DNA of 32,403 nt from contig DAONLM010000009.1 of the NCBI GenBank assembly GCA_035406685.1, positions 1-32,403 of the forward strand, read 5' to 3'. Position numbers and translations under genes: made by a program. This document shows, piece by piece, positions 7,774-16,303 of the stretch. Below the pieces are notes generated by a model. That model worked only from the letters and a program-made list of their open reading frames with translations. It did not search any database and was not told where the DNA came from. Each line of letters begins with the position of its first letter. Within the stretch, counting starts at the first letter, position 1. The DNA comes from DAONLM01 sp035406685. Its GTDB lineage: Bacteria > Spirochaetota > GWE2-31-10 > MWDO01.

Positions 7774-8373
7774 ATGGAAGGAAAAGTTCTTGAATTAACA
7801 CAAAAAATATATACAGATGGTGTAGAAAAGGCAAAAAAAGAGGCAAAAGATATTATTGAAAAAGCAAATGAGGAAAGGGATTTAATATTGAATAATGCCC
7901 AAAAAGAAGCAGAAGAGATAATAAATAATGCCAAAAAAGAGGCTGAACAATTAAAGAATAGAGTTGTTTCAGAGATAAAAATGGCATCCAATCAATCAAT
8001 CGCAACTCTTAAACAGGAAATCATTAATCTTTTATCAAAATTTAGTATTTCAGATAGCATCAATAAAAGCATGAATGATATAGAATTTATAAAACAATTA
8101 ATTAAAGAGATGATTTCTAAGTGGGATATCTCTTCAATAGAACTTACTATTCCAGAAAAATATAAAAAAGAACTCGATGATTTTATTAAAAATAAATTAA
8201 AAGAAGAATTAAATAAAGGACTTGAAATTAAGTTTGAGAATAGAATGGCAAATGGTTTTAAGATAGGACCAAAAGATAAATCTTTTGTCTTATCTTTTGC
8301 TGATTCTGATTTTGTTCAATTTTTTCAATCGTTTTTAAAGCCGAAAACTAAAGAGATACTCTTTGGAGAATAA
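7774..8373 (+). CDS. atpE: V-type ATP synthase subunit E
   Basis: Peripheral stalk subunit linking the catalytic A3B3 head to the membrane subunit I. The 199 residues start with a long heptad-rich Lys/Glu/Ala coiled coil (about 12-75) followed by a compact C-terminal domain (about 110-199, FENRMANGFKIGPKD near 151-165), the normal E-subunit layout. It is first in the operon, with AAGGAG before the ATG, and the next gene starts immediately after its stop. In many V-ATPases E pairs with subunit G; no G gene is present in this operon, so E may dimerise or pair with something encoded elsewhere. Confidence 0.9.
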   Translation: MEGKVLELTQKIYTDGVEKAKKEAKDIIEKANEERDLILNNAQKEAEEIINNAKKEAEQLKNRVVSEIKMASNQSIATLKQEIINLLSKFSISDSINKSMNDIEFIKQLIKEMISKWDISSIELTIPEKYKKELDDFIKNKLKEELNKGLEIKFENRMANGFKIGPKDKSFVLSFADSDFVQFFQSFLKPKTKEILFGE

Positions 8374-8374
8374 A

Positions 8375-9217
8375 GTGAAACAATACTATTATCTTTGTTC
8401 CAGTTTAATAGATTTAATTCTTGATAGTAAAAATAAGTTTTTTTCTTCATTGGATCTTTTACAATTTTGTGAAGAGGAGATGACAAAAAGAGATTTTAAT
8501 GATCTTAAATTTTTATATATATTTAATGATATTAAAAATATTATAAATACAAAAGAGATTTTAGATGACGAAAAAAAATATATATATCCAGCCTATTATA
8601 CACTTGAAGAATTTAAAGAAAATTTAAAAGATCCGGATTCTTTTTTGCCATTTATAGCAGAATTTTTATTTAATAAAAAGAATGAAAAGAGAATCTATCC
8701 GCATTTATTAGAAATAGATGAGCTTATTACATTTTTTTATAATTATCTTGATACAATTGATAATCAATTTATAAGAGATTTTTTTAGTTTTGAACTTTTA
8801 TTAAGAAATTTAACAACTGCTATATCTTTTAAAAAGAACAATCTCTCTTATGCTACTAAAATTATTCCCGCTGGTGATTACTATGAAATTATTTTAAAAA
8901 GCAATAGTAATGATTTTGGACTTTCAAAAGAATTTCATTTTATAGAAAAACTATTAGAAGTTTATGAGAGTAGTGATTTAATAAAAAGGGAAAAAGAGGA
9001 AGAGTTAATAAGATGGGATTACCTTGATGAATATGTTGGAAAAGATTTTTTTTCTACTAATTTTGTATTTTCTTATGCTATAAAGTTAAGATCAGTAGAG
9101 AGATGGCTTTCTTTAAAGAAAGAAATTGGAGAGGAAATTTTAACAAAATTAATAGAGGATATAAAAAGTAAAATATCTTTTTCAGATGAAATTTTTGTTG
9201 TTGGAGGAAAGAAATGA
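8375..9217 (+). CDS. DUF2764 protein of the V-ATPase operon
   Basis: 280-residue soluble protein opening with KQYYYLCSSLIDL, the YYYLxxSL start of DUF2764 proteins, which in spirochaetes, Chlamydiae and Bacteroidetes lie between atpE and atpA. I chose GTG at 8375, one base after the atpE stop, because GGAG at 8365-8368 lies upstream; TTG at 8363 would overlap atpE and lacks such a site. The stop overlaps the atpA start (ATGA), implying translational coupling. The sequence is alpha-helical in character, with no catalytic motif or membrane segment that I can see. Its position is where subunit C usually is in other V-ATPase operons, and no C gene is present, so it may take that structural role. 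Molecular function is not established. Confidence 0.82.
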   Translation: MKQYYYLCSSLIDLILDSKNKFFSSLDLLQFCEEEMTKRDFNDLKFLYIFNDIKNIINTKEILDDEKKYIYPAYYTLEEFKENLKDPDSFLPFIAEFLFNKKNEKRIYPHLLEIDELITFFYNYLDTIDNQFIRDFFSFELLLRNLTTAISFKKNNLSYATKIIPAGDYYEIILKSNSNDFGLSKEFHFIEKLLEVYESSDLIKREKEEELIRWDYLDEYVGKDFFSTNFVFSYAIKLRSVERWLSLKKEIGEEILTKLIEDIKSKISFSDEIFVVGGKK

Positions 9218-10971
9218 GTGTAAAGGGTAAAATAACCGGAATTGTAAGCAATCTTATATCAATAGAGGTTGATGGACCGGTAAGCCAGAATGAAATTTGT
9301 TATGTTCTTATTGAAAATTCTAAACTTATGTCTGAGGTAATAAAGATCGTTGGCAATATTGCTTATGCTCAGGTTTTTGAAAGCACCAGAACTGTTAAAG
9401 TTGGTATGCCAGTTGAATTTACAGGGAACATGCTTGAAATAGAGTTAGGTCCTGGGCTTTTGTCAAAAAATTTTGATGGATTACAGAATGATCTTGATAA
9501 AAAGACTGGAATATTCTTAAAAAAAGGAGAATATACAGAAGCATTGGATAGAAATATAAAATATAAATTTACCCCGCTTGTTAAAAAAGGCGATATTGTT
9601 ATTGCAGGGGACTGGCTTGGAAGTGTAAAAGAAAACTGGATCGATCACAAGATAATGGTTCCTTTTAAACTCAATGGTAAATGGGAAGTAAAAGATATTG
9701 TTAATAATGGTGAATATACAATTACGGATAAAATCGCTACTCTTGTGAATGAAAATAAGGAAGAAGTATCTGTAACAATGGTTCAGAAATGGCCAGTAAA
9801 GGTTGCAATAAAATGTTATAAGGATAAACCAAGGCCTTTTAAAATAATGGAGACCGGTGTCAGGATAATAGATACCTTCAATCCAATGGCTGAAGGCGGG
9901 ACTGGATTTATACCAGGCCCTTTTGGTTGCGGTAAAACTGTTTTACAGCATGCCATTTCAAAGAATGCTGAGGCTGATCTTATTATATTTGCTGCGTGTG
10001 GAGAAAGAGCAAATGAAGTAGTAGAAATATTTACAGAATTCCCAGAATTAATAGATCCAAGAACTGGAAGAAAACTTATGGAAAGAACTACTATTATTTG
10101 TAATACTTCAAATATGCCTGTTGCGGCAAGAGAGGCTTCGGTATATACGGCAATGACAATCGGTGAATATTATAGACAGATGGGATTAAAGGTTTTACTT
10201 CTTGCTGACTCAACATCAAGATGGGCACAGGCTTTAAGAGAGATGTCAAACAGGCTTGAAGAGTTGCCAGGTCCTGATGCTTTTCCAATGGATCTTCCAG
10301 CTATAATTTCTAACTTCTATTCAAGGGCAGGTATAGTATACCTTAATAATGGACAAACTGGTTCAGTAACATTTATAGGAACAGTATCTCCGGCTGGCGG
10401 TAATTTAAAAGAGCCAGTGACAGAGTCTACTAAAAAGGCAGCAAGATGTTTTTACGCTTTAGCTCAGTCAAGAGCAGATTCAAAGAGATACCCGGCTGTT
10501 GATCCAATTGATAGTTATTCTAAATATTTGGAGTATCCGGAAATACAGGAGTATTTATCAAAAAATGTTGGGCAAGAGTGGGTTGGTAATGTATTTAAGG
10601 CAAAAAACTGGACATTGAGAGGCAAAGAGGCTTATGATCAGATAAATATACTTGGTGATGATGGTGTTCCAGTTGATTATCATATAACTTATTGGAAATC
10701 AGAGGTAATAGATTTTGTTCTTATGCAACAGGACGCTTTTGATAAAATAGATTCAATTACACCATTAGCAAGACAGAGATACATGCTTAATCTTGTTATA
10801 AAAATATGTGAATCAGATTATAAATTTGAATCATTTGAAAAAGTGTCTCAATATTTTAAAAGAATAATAAATGTATTAAAACAGATGAATTACAGTGAAT
10901 TTGAATCAGAGAATTTTAAAAGTTTTGAAAAGGAATTAGAATTAATTCTTGATGAAAGGAGAGTAAAATAA
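9214..10971 (+). CDS. atpA: V-type ATP synthase catalytic subunit A
   Basis: Catalytic ATPase subunit of the V1 head. Walker A GPFGCGKT is at residues 235-242 and follows the A-subunit-specific non-homologous insert (about 110-190). ACGERANEVVEIFTEFPE (about 261-278) carries the catalytic Glu of the GER motif, and DSTSRWAQALREMSNRLEE, then LNNGQTGSVTFIGTVSPAGG, are the nucleotide-site blocks. The wording of this region resembles spirochaete AtpA as I remember it. The 585 residues match the family. ATG overlaps the TGA of the previous gene, and its own TAA overlaps the atpB ATG, so stoichiometric expression by coupling is likely. Confidence 0.96.
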   Translation: MSVKGKITGIVSNLISIEVDGPVSQNEICYVLIENSKLMSEVIKIVGNIAYAQVFESTRTVKVGMPVEFTGNMLEIELGPGLLSKNFDGLQNDLDKKTGIFLKKGEYTEALDRNIKYKFTPLVKKGDIVIAGDWLGSVKENWIDHKIMVPFKLNGKWEVKDIVNNGEYTITDKIATLVNENKEEVSVTMVQKWPVKVAIKCYKDKPRPFKIMETGVRIIDTFNPMAEGGTGFIPGPFGCGKTVLQHAISKNAEADLIIFAACGERANEVVEIFTEFPELIDPRTGRKLMERTTIICNTSNMPVAAREASVYTAMTIGEYYRQMGLKVLLLADSTSRWAQALREMSNRLEELPGPDAFPMDLPAIISNFYSRAGIVYLNNGQTGSVTFIGTVSPAGGNLKEPVTESTKKAARCFYALAQSRADSKRYPAVDPIDSYSKYLEYPEIQEYLSKNVGQEWVGNVFKAKNWTLRGKEAYDQINILGDDGVPVDYHITYWKSEVIDFVLMQQDAFDKIDSITPLARQRYMLNLVIKICESDYKFESFEKVSQYFKRIINVLKQMNYSEFESENFKSFEKELELILDERRVK

Positions 10972-12296
10972 TGGCTCAAGCATTTCAAAAGATATATACT
11001 AAGATTACAAAAATAACAAAGGCAACATGTAGTTTAAAAGCAACTGGTGTGGGCAATGAAGAACTTGCATATGTTAATGGAAGGGCTGCTCAGGTTGTAA
11101 AAATAGCCGGTGATGAGGTTACATTGCAGGTTTTTAAAGGAACAGAAGGAATTGGTACAGATGCAGAGGTTATTTTCACCGGTAAGCCGCCTACTTTAAA
11201 AGTATCAGATGCTCTTGCCGGAAGATTTTTTAATGCTTACGGTGTCCCCATAGATGGTGGTCCAGAAGTTGAAGGGGAAGAGAGAGAAATTGGTGGACCA
11301 AGTGTAAATCCGGTTAGAAGAAAACAACCATCAGAACTCATTACTACTGGTATTGCTGGCATTGATTTAAACAATACTCTTGTTACAGGACAAAAGATCC
11401 CATTTTTTGCTGACCCTGATCAACCTTACAATCAGGTAATGGCAGATGTTGCTTTAAGAGCAAAGGCTGATAAAATTATTTTAGGAGGAATGGGACTCTC
11501 AAATGATGACTATCTTTATTATAAATATCTTTTTGATAATGCTGGGGCATTGGACAAAATAGTATGCTTTATAAATACAACAGAGGATCCACCAGTAGAA
11601 AGGCTTTTAATCCCGGATATGGCTTTAACGGCTGCTGAATATTTTGCTGTTGATAAAAAACAAAAGGTTCTTGTTCTTTTGACTGATATGACCCTTTATG
11701 CCGATGCTTTAGCAATTGTATCAAATAAAATGGATCAGATACCTTCAAAAGATTCAATGCCGGGATCGTTATATTCTGATCTTGCAAAGATTTATGAAAA
11801 GGCCGTTCAATTTCCAGATGGGGGTTCTATTACAATAATAGCAGTAACAACTCTTTCTGGTGGGGATATTACTCATGCAATTCCGGATAATACCGGTTAT
11901 ATAACAGAAGGACAGCTTTTTTTGAGAAAAGATTCTGATATAGGTAAGGTTATAATTGATCCATTTAGATCTCTTTCAAGATTAAAACAACTTGTTATTG
12001 GTAAGAAGACAAGAGAGGATCACCCTCAAGTAATGAATACAGCAGTAAGACTCTATGCAGATGCAGCAAATGCAAAGACAAAGAGAGATAATGGATTTGA
12101 TCTTACTGATTATGATGAAAGATGCATAAAATTTGCTCTTGAATATTCTGAAAAATTGCTTGCAATTGATGTAAATATTGAAGTTAATGAGATGCTTGAT
12201 ACAGCATGGAAGTTGTTCTCAAAATATTTCTCACAATCAGAGGTTGGAATTAAGAAGAATATAATGGATAAATACTGGATTAATCCGGGTAAATAG
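10971..12296 (+). CDS. atpB: V-type ATP synthase subunit B
   Basis: Non-catalytic nucleotide-binding subunit alternating with A in the head. The 441 residues contain LITTGIAGIDLNNTLVTGQKIPFFADPDQPYNQ (about 122-155), with no Walker A lysine, as expected for B. They also contain TEDPPVERLLIPDMALTAAEYFA (about 204-226) and LSGGDITHAIPDNTGYITEGQ (about 299-319), the B-subunit blocks. ATG shares a base with the atpA stop. The sequence has a higher share of G and C than its neighbours, as expected for a strongly conserved, highly expressed gene. Identification is secure. Confidence 0.96.
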   Translation: MAQAFQKIYTKITKITKATCSLKATGVGNEELAYVNGRAAQVVKIAGDEVTLQVFKGTEGIGTDAEVIFTGKPPTLKVSDALAGRFFNAYGVPIDGGPEVEGEEREIGGPSVNPVRRKQPSELITTGIAGIDLNNTLVTGQKIPFFADPDQPYNQVMADVALRAKADKIILGGMGLSNDDYLYYKYLFDNAGALDKIVCFINTTEDPPVERLLIPDMALTAAEYFAVDKKQKVLVLLTDMTLYADALAIVSNKMDQIPSKDSMPGSLYSDLAKIYEKAVQFPDGGSITIIAVTTLSGGDITHAIPDNTGYITEGQLFLRKDSDIGKVIIDPFRSLSRLKQLVIGKKTREDHPQVMNTAVRLYADAANAKTKRDNGFDLTDYDERCIKFALEYSEKLLAIDVNIEVNEMLDTAWKLFSKYFSQSEVGIKKNIMDKYWINPGK

Positions 12297-12305
12297 AGGT
12301 ATATT

Positions 12306-12902
12306 ATGGCATTAAAATACCAGTTTAATAAGACAGCAATGCAATTCTTAAAAAAGCAATTAAAAATCAGAGAAAATGCTTTGCCAACTCTAAAAAGTAA
12401 AGAGTCGGCTCTAAGAATGACAGTAAAAAAAGAGAAGGAGAATCTTTTAAAACTTGAAGAAAAATATAATTCTTTATATAAAAAAATAAAAGATTTTAGT
12501 GAGTTATGGGGAGAATTTAATGTAACGTATTTTTCTGTTAAAAATATAAATATTGATATAAAAAAGATCGCAGGCATTAAGACTCCTATATTGGGATCTG
12601 TTGATTATGATATTAAAGAATTTTCTAATTTCTTAAATCCAGTATGGTTTGTGGAAGGAATTAATTTATTAAAAGAATTATCTGAAATTGAAATTGAAAT
12701 AGAGATTCAAAAGAAAAAGATTGCTATACTCGAATATGCAAGAAAAAAAACTACTCAAAAGGTGAATCTTTATGAAAAGGTGCAGATTCCAGAATATTCA
12801 GAGGCTATTTTAAAAATTAAAAGATACTTAGAGGATGTTGATAATCTGGAAAAATCTGCTCAAAAAATTACAAAGCAGAAATTATCTTCAAAAGGGGCAT
12901 AA
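12306..12902 (+). CDS. atpD: V-type ATP synthase subunit D
   Basis: Central rotor shaft subunit, 198 residues. It has two long coiled-coil segments at the ends (about 8-70 and 115-185) with a short middle domain, and starts LKYQFNKTAMQFLKKQLKIRENALPTLKSKE, the KxxLxxLKxxLxxAxxGxxLLKxKxxxL-like opening of D subunits. AGAGG overlapping the atpB stop (12295-12299) is the ribosome-binding site. In other enzymes D binds subunit F to make the rotor axle; no atpF is visible here. Confidence 0.9.
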   Translation: MALKYQFNKTAMQFLKKQLKIRENALPTLKSKESALRMTVKKEKENLLKLEEKYNSLYKKIKDFSELWGEFNVTYFSVKNINIDIKKIAGIKTPILGSVDYDIKEFSNFLNPVWFVEGINLLKELSEIEIEIEIQKKKIAILEYARKKTTQKVNLYEKVQIPEYSEAILKIKRYLEDVDNLEKSAQKITKQKLSSKGA

Positions 12903-12915
12903 TGAGGTAGGTAAA

Positions 12916-14796
12916 ATGATTGAAAAAATGAAAAAACTTTCATTGTTAATTTATCATTCTTCAAAAGAAAGATTCTTGGAGAATTTACAGGATCTTGGAG
13001 TTGTTCATATTGAAGCAGATAAATCGGTCCAGAATGATGAAATATTGTATTTAAGAAATATTGTAGTTAGAATAGAAAAAATTTTAAAATTCTTAAATAG
13101 TGTTAAAGAGAAAGAAGAGGATGTTAAACAGATAGATTATGATGCTAATATTGAAAATCTTTTAAAAGAGATAGAAGATAAACAGATAAAGTTGAATGAA
13201 TTAAAGTTAAATCTTGATAATATAAATAAAGAGATTGCTTTATTAAAAATTTGGGGTAATTTTAGCCCAGAGTTGATTGAAAATTTATATAAAGAGGCTG
13301 GGCTTAAATTAAAATTTTATTCTGCAATAGAAAAGAATTATATAGAATTAGCAAAAACTGATCTCATTATAGAAGAGGTAGCAAGAAATAAAGGTAGAGT
13401 ATATTTTGTTATTTTATATAAAGAGGAAGATGATATTCAAAAAGTAATAGAGGTTGCAACAGAAGAAAAAATTCCATTAAAAAGTTTGGAGAGACTTGAG
13501 ATAGATAAAGAAATAATAGAAGAGAAAATTAAAAAAGAGGAAAAAGGTTTTTCACAATATTTTAAATATCTACAATACCTTGAAAAAAATAGGCTTTTTC
13601 TTGAGGATAAGATAGACTATAATATGGCAAATTTAAGTCTTAAGCCAGAAGCAGAAGGAGTTATATTATTTATAACTGGCTGGATTCCAGAAAAAAATCT
13701 TAATAAACTTTTAGAATTTTTAAACCGAGAGGATGCTGCTTTTTTGATAGAAGAGCCAAAAGAGACTGATATTATACCAGTATTATTAAAAAATAATAAA
13801 TTCGCAAAACTTTTTGAGCCAATAACAAAAATGCATAGTCTTCCTCAGTATACAGAACTCGATCCAACTCCATTTTTTGCCCCTTTTTTTGCTGCGTTTT
13901 TTGGATTATGCCTTGCTGATAGCGGCTATGGACTTGTTCTTTTTCTTGCAGTAATAGGATTATTATTATTTGGTAAAAATAAACAATTAAGACCAATCTT
14001 GTTTTTAGGTTTGATATTAAGTGGTATGACTATAATAAGTGGAATTCTTCTTGATTCTTTGTTTGGTTTTAAATTTACTGAAATGAAGATTTTGCCAGAT
14101 GAGTTTAAGAAGTTTGTTATTTTTTCAAAAATAGAAGATCAAATGAGTTTCTCTATAATGCTTGGCATTATTCAGGTGTTATTTGGTTTTATTTTACAAA
14201 TAGTAAATAAAGTTAGACTTAAAGGGATTTTAGCAGCTTTTCAACCATTAGGAACAATGATGTTGATAGTAAGTGCTGTATTTTTGCTAATTGCATTTGT
14301 AACGGGTGATAATTTTAGTATAGGACCAATTCCAGTAGGAAAGATTATTTTATCAATACCAAATCTTTTATATATTATCATTGGACTGGGAATAACAGGG
14401 ACAATTTTAGTTCTTCTTTTTAATAATTTAGAAAAACCAATATTTTTAAGACCTTTAATAGGATTATGGGAAATATATGGTATTGTAACAGGTGTACCAG
14501 GTGATATTTTATCTTATATAAGAATATTTGCATTAGGACTTGCTGGTTCTTTATTAGGAAGTGCTTTTAATCAAATTGCCTTTATGATAAAAGACAATGC
14601 TCCTATGGTAATTGGTTATATAGGAATGCTTTTAATATTGATAGCCGGGCATACAATAAATCTTGCTCTTTCTGCTTTGAGTGCTTTTGTTCATCCTTTG
14701 AGATTAATTTTACTTGAATTTTATAAAGCAGTTGGATTTTCTGGTGGTGGTAAAGAATTTGTACCATTTAAAAGAAGATTTGCCTTGAAAAATTAA
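12916..14796 (+). CDS. atpI: V-type ATP synthase subunit I (membrane subunit a)
   Basis: Stator membrane subunit that carries ions to and from the proteolipid ring. From the chosen start it is 626 residues: an N-terminal cytoplasmic half with coiled coils (MIEKMKKLSLLIYHSSKERFLENLQDLGVVHIE opening is typical) and a C-terminal half with about seven or eight membrane helices. SYIRIFALGLAGS (coded near 14512-14550) holds the conserved Arg that faces the ring carboxylates. ATG at 12916 follows GAGG at 12904-12907; a longer reading from 12835 would overlap atpD by 68 bases and add a non-conserved basic stretch. A stable hairpin lies just after the stop. Confidence 0.93.
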   Translation: MIEKMKKLSLLIYHSSKERFLENLQDLGVVHIEADKSVQNDEILYLRNIVVRIEKILKFLNSVKEKEEDVKQIDYDANIENLLKEIEDKQIKLNELKLNLDNINKEIALLKIWGNFSPELIENLYKEAGLKLKFYSAIEKNYIELAKTDLIIEEVARNKGRVYFVILYKEEDDIQKVIEVATEEKIPLKSLERLEIDKEIIEEKIKKEEKGFSQYFKYLQYLEKNRLFLEDKIDYNMANLSLKPEAEGVILFITGWIPEKNLNKLLEFLNREDAAFLIEEPKETDIIPVLLKNNKFAKLFEPITKMHSLPQYTELDPTPFFAPFFAAFFGLCLADSGYGLVLFLAVIGLLLFGKNKQLRPILFLGLILSGMTIISGILLDSLFGFKFTEMKILPDEFKKFVIFSKIEDQMSFSIMLGIIQVLFGFILQIVNKVRLKGILAAFQPLGTMMLIVSAVFLLIAFVTGDNFSIGPIPVGKIILSIPNLLYIIIGLGITGTILVLLFNNLEKPIFLRPLIGLWEIYGIVTGVPGDILSYIRIFALGLAGSLLGSAFNQIAFMIKDNAPMVIGYIGMLLILIAGHTINLALSALSAFVHPLRLILLEFYKAVGFSGGGKEFVPFKRRFALKN

Positions 14797-14817
14797 CAGA
14801 ATGCTGTAAGTATTCTG
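14797..14817 (+). promoter_or_regulatory. Hairpin between atpI and atpK
   Basis: CAGAATGCT (14797-14805) pairs with AGTATTCTG (14809-14817), nine pairs with one G-U and a GTA triloop. It begins one base after the atpI stop and is followed by ATTTTAT, too few T for a strong terminator. It could protect an upstream or downstream mRNA end, or partly terminate, to adjust atpK dosage. The pairing is seen directly; the role is inference. Confidence 0.6.
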
Positions 14818-14851
14818 ATTTTATAAAGATTAAATTTTAAGGAGAATATAT

Positions 14852-15316
14852 ATGGAGAATTTTAATTCTGCTTTTTTAATCGCAGCAATAGGACTTGGTT
14901 TGATGATTGGGCTTTCTGCTTCTGGGTCCGCAATAGGACTTGTTATTAGTGGTAGTGCTGCTTTAGGCTCTTTAAAGAAAAGACCAGATGCTTTTGGTGT
15001 TCTTCTTGTTGCTTCTGTTCTCCCTTCAACACAGGGAATTTATGGGTTTGTAGGATTTTTTATCTATCAATCACTGGTAAAACCAACAATGCCTTTATTT
15101 AATGCATGTCTTGTGCTTGCCGCTGGCTTAATGCTTGGCATTGCTGCTTTAATATCTGCTATTTATCAGGGTAAAGCATGTGCAGCATCAGCAAGTGCGA
15201 TAGGTTCTGGGCATGATATTTTAGGACCAGGGTTAGTTTTTGGTGCTTTACCAGAATTTTATGCAATACTTTCACTGGTTGCATCTATCCTATTGTCTGG
15301 GCTTGCAATAAAATAG
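14852..15316 (+). CDS. atpK: V-type ATP synthase subunit K (proteolipid ring subunit)
   Basis: 154-residue double-hairpin proteolipid with four membrane helices that forms the ion-carrying rotor ring. Compared with Enterococcus hirae NtpK, whose Na+ ligands are Leu61, Thr64, Gln65, Gln110 and Glu139, the matching residues here are Leu57, Thr60 and Gln61 (LPSTQG), Gln106 (IYQGKA) and Glu135 (LPEFYA). All are present, which favours Na+ rather than H+ coupling. The first hairpin lacks a matching acidic residue, as is normal for V-type K subunits. AAGGAG at 14839-14844 is a strong ribosome-binding site, fitting the high copy number needed. It ends the ATPase operon. Confidence 0.94.
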   Translation: MENFNSAFLIAAIGLGLMIGLSASGSAIGLVISGSAALGSLKKRPDAFGVLLVASVLPSTQGIYGFVGFFIYQSLVKPTMPLFNACLVLAAGLMLGIAALISAIYQGKACAASASAIGSGHDILGPGLVFGALPEFYAILSLVASILLSGLAIK

Positions 15317-15343
15317 GAATCTTTTTATTAAAAAGGATTCTTT
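15317..15343 (+). promoter_or_regulatory. Hairpin covering the ribosome-binding site after atpK
   Basis: GAATCTTTTT (15317-15326) pairs with AAAAAGGATTC (15331-15340 used for pairing), ten pairs with one G-U and an ATTA loop. The AAAAGG ribosome-binding site (15331-15336) of the next gene is wholly inside the stem, and only TTT separates the stem from the ATG. It could be a weak terminator for the ATPase operon, a translational brake for the next gene, or both. Confidence 0.6.
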
Positions 15344-16285
15344 ATGAAAATAATTTTTTATGGAGCAAGAGGTTCTATTCCTACTCCATTGATGCTTGAT
15401 GAATATCAGGCAAAGATTAAGGAAATACTTACTCTATATTCAAAAGCAGTAGATAAAAATATAGATAGATTTATAAAAAATCTACCTTTTTGTCTTTCTC
15501 ACATATGTGGTGGGAATACCTCTTGTGTTGTAATTAATGAAGAAGATAATAATAAAGATATTATTGTTCTTGATGCTGGTAGTGGTTTAAGATCGTTGGG
15601 TAAAAGTTTGCTGGAGAGAAATAATTTAAATATTCATATTTTTATTACTCATTTTCATTGGGATCATATTTGTGGTATCCCATTTTTTAAACCAATTTAT
15701 AATCCTACGAACAATATTATTTTTTATTCCCCGAATGAAAATATTAAGGAAAATTTAGAAAGACAGCAACATCAGGCACATTTTCCGCTACCATTTGAAA
15801 AACTGCCAGCAAAGAAACACTTTGTTATTTTAGATCAAAAGACATCTTATCATCTTAATGGCTTTGAGATTAAGTCAATTCCTTTAAATCATCCAGGTGG
15901 AGCATTTGGATATATTTTTTCTAAAAATAATAAAAAAATAAGCTATGTTACAGATACAGAATTTACTCCAGAAAATATAAAAGAAAAAGAGTTATTTTAT
16001 AAGGCATGTTTTGAAAGTAGTGATGTATTAATAATGGATTGTCAATACAGCCTTTCTGAATTTTTTTCTAAATTTGAATGGGGACACACCTCCTCCACAA
16101 TGGCTATAAATCTTGCTTTGGAATGGCGGGTAAAAAAAATTGTTTTATTTCATTTTGATCCAGATCACACAGATAAAGATTTATTAAGAATAATGAATGA
16201 GGCAAAAGCAGTAAAATCTACAAAGTATAATAAAAGAAATTTAGAGATAATTCAGGCTTATGAGGGATTAGAGATTGAAATATAA
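15344..16285 (+). CDS. Metallo-beta-lactamase-fold hydrolase
   Basis: 313-residue cytoplasmic hydrolase. The metal site is visible: HFHWDH at 103-108 (HxHxDH), the downstream His in LNHPGGAFGY, the Asp in YVTDTEF and a late HFDPDHTD. The opening IIFYGARGSIPTP and CGGNTSCVVI (about 55-64) are typical of the RNase Z/PhnP-like branch with GSRGSIPTP and GGNTSC motifs, whose members are phosphodiesterases or nucleases. A roughly 35-residue charged insert (about 17-50) separates the two motifs. It follows atpK by 27 bases through an RBS-covering hairpin, so a functional link to the ATPase is not implied. Substrate unknown. Confidence 0.85.
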   Translation: MKIIFYGARGSIPTPLMLDEYQAKIKEILTLYSKAVDKNIDRFIKNLPFCLSHICGGNTSCVVINEEDNNKDIIVLDAGSGLRSLGKSLLERNNLNIHIFITHFHWDHICGIPFFKPIYNPTNNIIFYSPNENIKENLERQQHQAHFPLPFEKLPAKKHFVILDQKTSYHLNGFEIKSIPLNHPGGAFGYIFSKNNKKISYVTDTEFTPENIKEKELFYKACFESSDVLIMDCQYSLSEFFSKFEWGHTSSTMAINLALEWRVKKIVLFHFDPDHTDKDLLRIMNEAKAVKSTKYNKRNLEIIQAYEGLEIEI

Positions 16286-16303
16286 ATTTTAAAAGGATTT
16301 CTT

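Noticed and set aside
8363..8374. TTG start for the DUF2764 gene
   Set aside because: It overlaps atpE and lacks a Shine-Dalgarno sequence; GTG at 8375 follows GGAG at a normal distance and gives the family's N-terminus.
12110..12577. 155-codon open frame on the - strand across the atpB/atpD junction
   Set aside because: It is antisense to two well-supported conserved genes, Phe/Ser-rich from A/T-rich antisense codons, and resembles no protein family.
12835..12915. 27-residue N-terminal extension of AtpI
   Set aside because: It overlaps atpD in another frame, has no family similarity and no ribosome-binding site, while GAGG fits the ATG at 12916.
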